A DNA stretch of 64,000 nucleotides from Natronosalvus halobius. GTDB lineage: Archaea; Halobacteriota; Halobacteria; Halobacteriales; Natrialbaceae. The position numbers and the translations under genes are program-made. The stretch is taken from the NCBI RefSeq assembly GCF_024138145.1, contig NZ_CP099997.1, forward strand, positions 806,001 through 870,000, read 5' to 3'. The notes under the pieces were generated by a model. It was not told the origin of the DNA and ran no database searches. It saw only the letters and a list, made by a program, of their open reading frames with translations. Shown here piece by piece: positions 63,879-64,000 of this stretch; the stretch's first letter is position 1, and each line of letters starts with the position of its first letter.

Positions 63879-64000
63879 CGATACCTGTGCCCATGTGTTC
63901 GTAGTCAAAAAGATTCGCTTTCGCGAACACGAGATGCGCCGGAGAGGCACCCGTGACACGTATGCGCCGTCCATGCAGCAAGGGACGAGAAACACCTTCA

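Overview
The window is a chromosomal segment from an extremely halophilic archaeon (class Halobacteria, probably a Natrialbales-type genus; the genus is inference). The evidence is high GC, strongly acidic proteins, Tat-dependent lipoprotein signals, TATA-type promoters about 25-30 bp upstream of many start codons (leaderless mRNAs), and haloarchaea-typical genes: an RPA1-RPAP-phosphoesterase operon, a fibrillarin/Nop5 pair, gamma-glutamylcysteine ligase, CofD, HTH-10 (Bat-type) regulators and beta-CASP ribonucleases.

Layout. 0-5 kb: envelope glycan or glycolipid genes (two GT4 glycosyltransferases, one cut by the window edge, an alkaline-phosphatase-fold hydrolase, a flippase-like membrane protein and a PAP2 phosphatase). 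5-14.6 kb: housekeeping genes (O-methyltransferase, pyrimidine reductase of flavin/F420 precursor synthesis, the RPA operon, a Dus-like barrel with cofD, a GCS2-like ligase). 15.1-20.1 kb: a tightly overlapping five-gene operon encoding RsbR-, RsbS- and RsbT-like stressosome proteins, a fused RsbT-like kinase/PP2C phosphatase, and a three-GAF protein ending in a Bat-type HTH. It is followed by a Tat-exported beta-helix protein. 22-33.4 kb: DNA ligase, small lipoprotein, inositol-phosphatase-family enzyme, three transcription regulators, Nop5-fibrillarin, gshA and a methyltransferase. 33.5-39.5 kb: winged-helix protein, phosphate permease with UspA protein, an unusual membrane protein with a hydrophobic residue at every fourth position, and a Bax1-type nuclease. 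40-47.8 kb: the PrkA-PrkA-DUF444-SpoVR operon. 47.8-55.1 kb is more patchy: a KH-beta-CASP nuclease (aCPSF1 family), a short amphi-Trp protein, an MFS transporter, a decayed gene, a DUF5786 protein, an RNase J, then a tRNA-Val(GAC) whose 3' end is repeated nearby. 55.2-59.5 kb: trpDFEG. 60.1-63.3 kb: B12-dependent ribonucleotide reductase. 63.6 kb: ABM-domain protein.

Most notable is the stressosome operon. In bacteria the RsbR/RsbS scaffold and RsbT kinase control sigma-B or signalling enzymes. Archaea have no sigma factors, and here the last gene encodes a candidate DNA-binding output, which suggests a partner-switching cascade wired to an archaeal Bat-family regulator. The wiring is inferred from gene order and motifs. 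Many long antisense reading frames are high-GC shadows and were left out.
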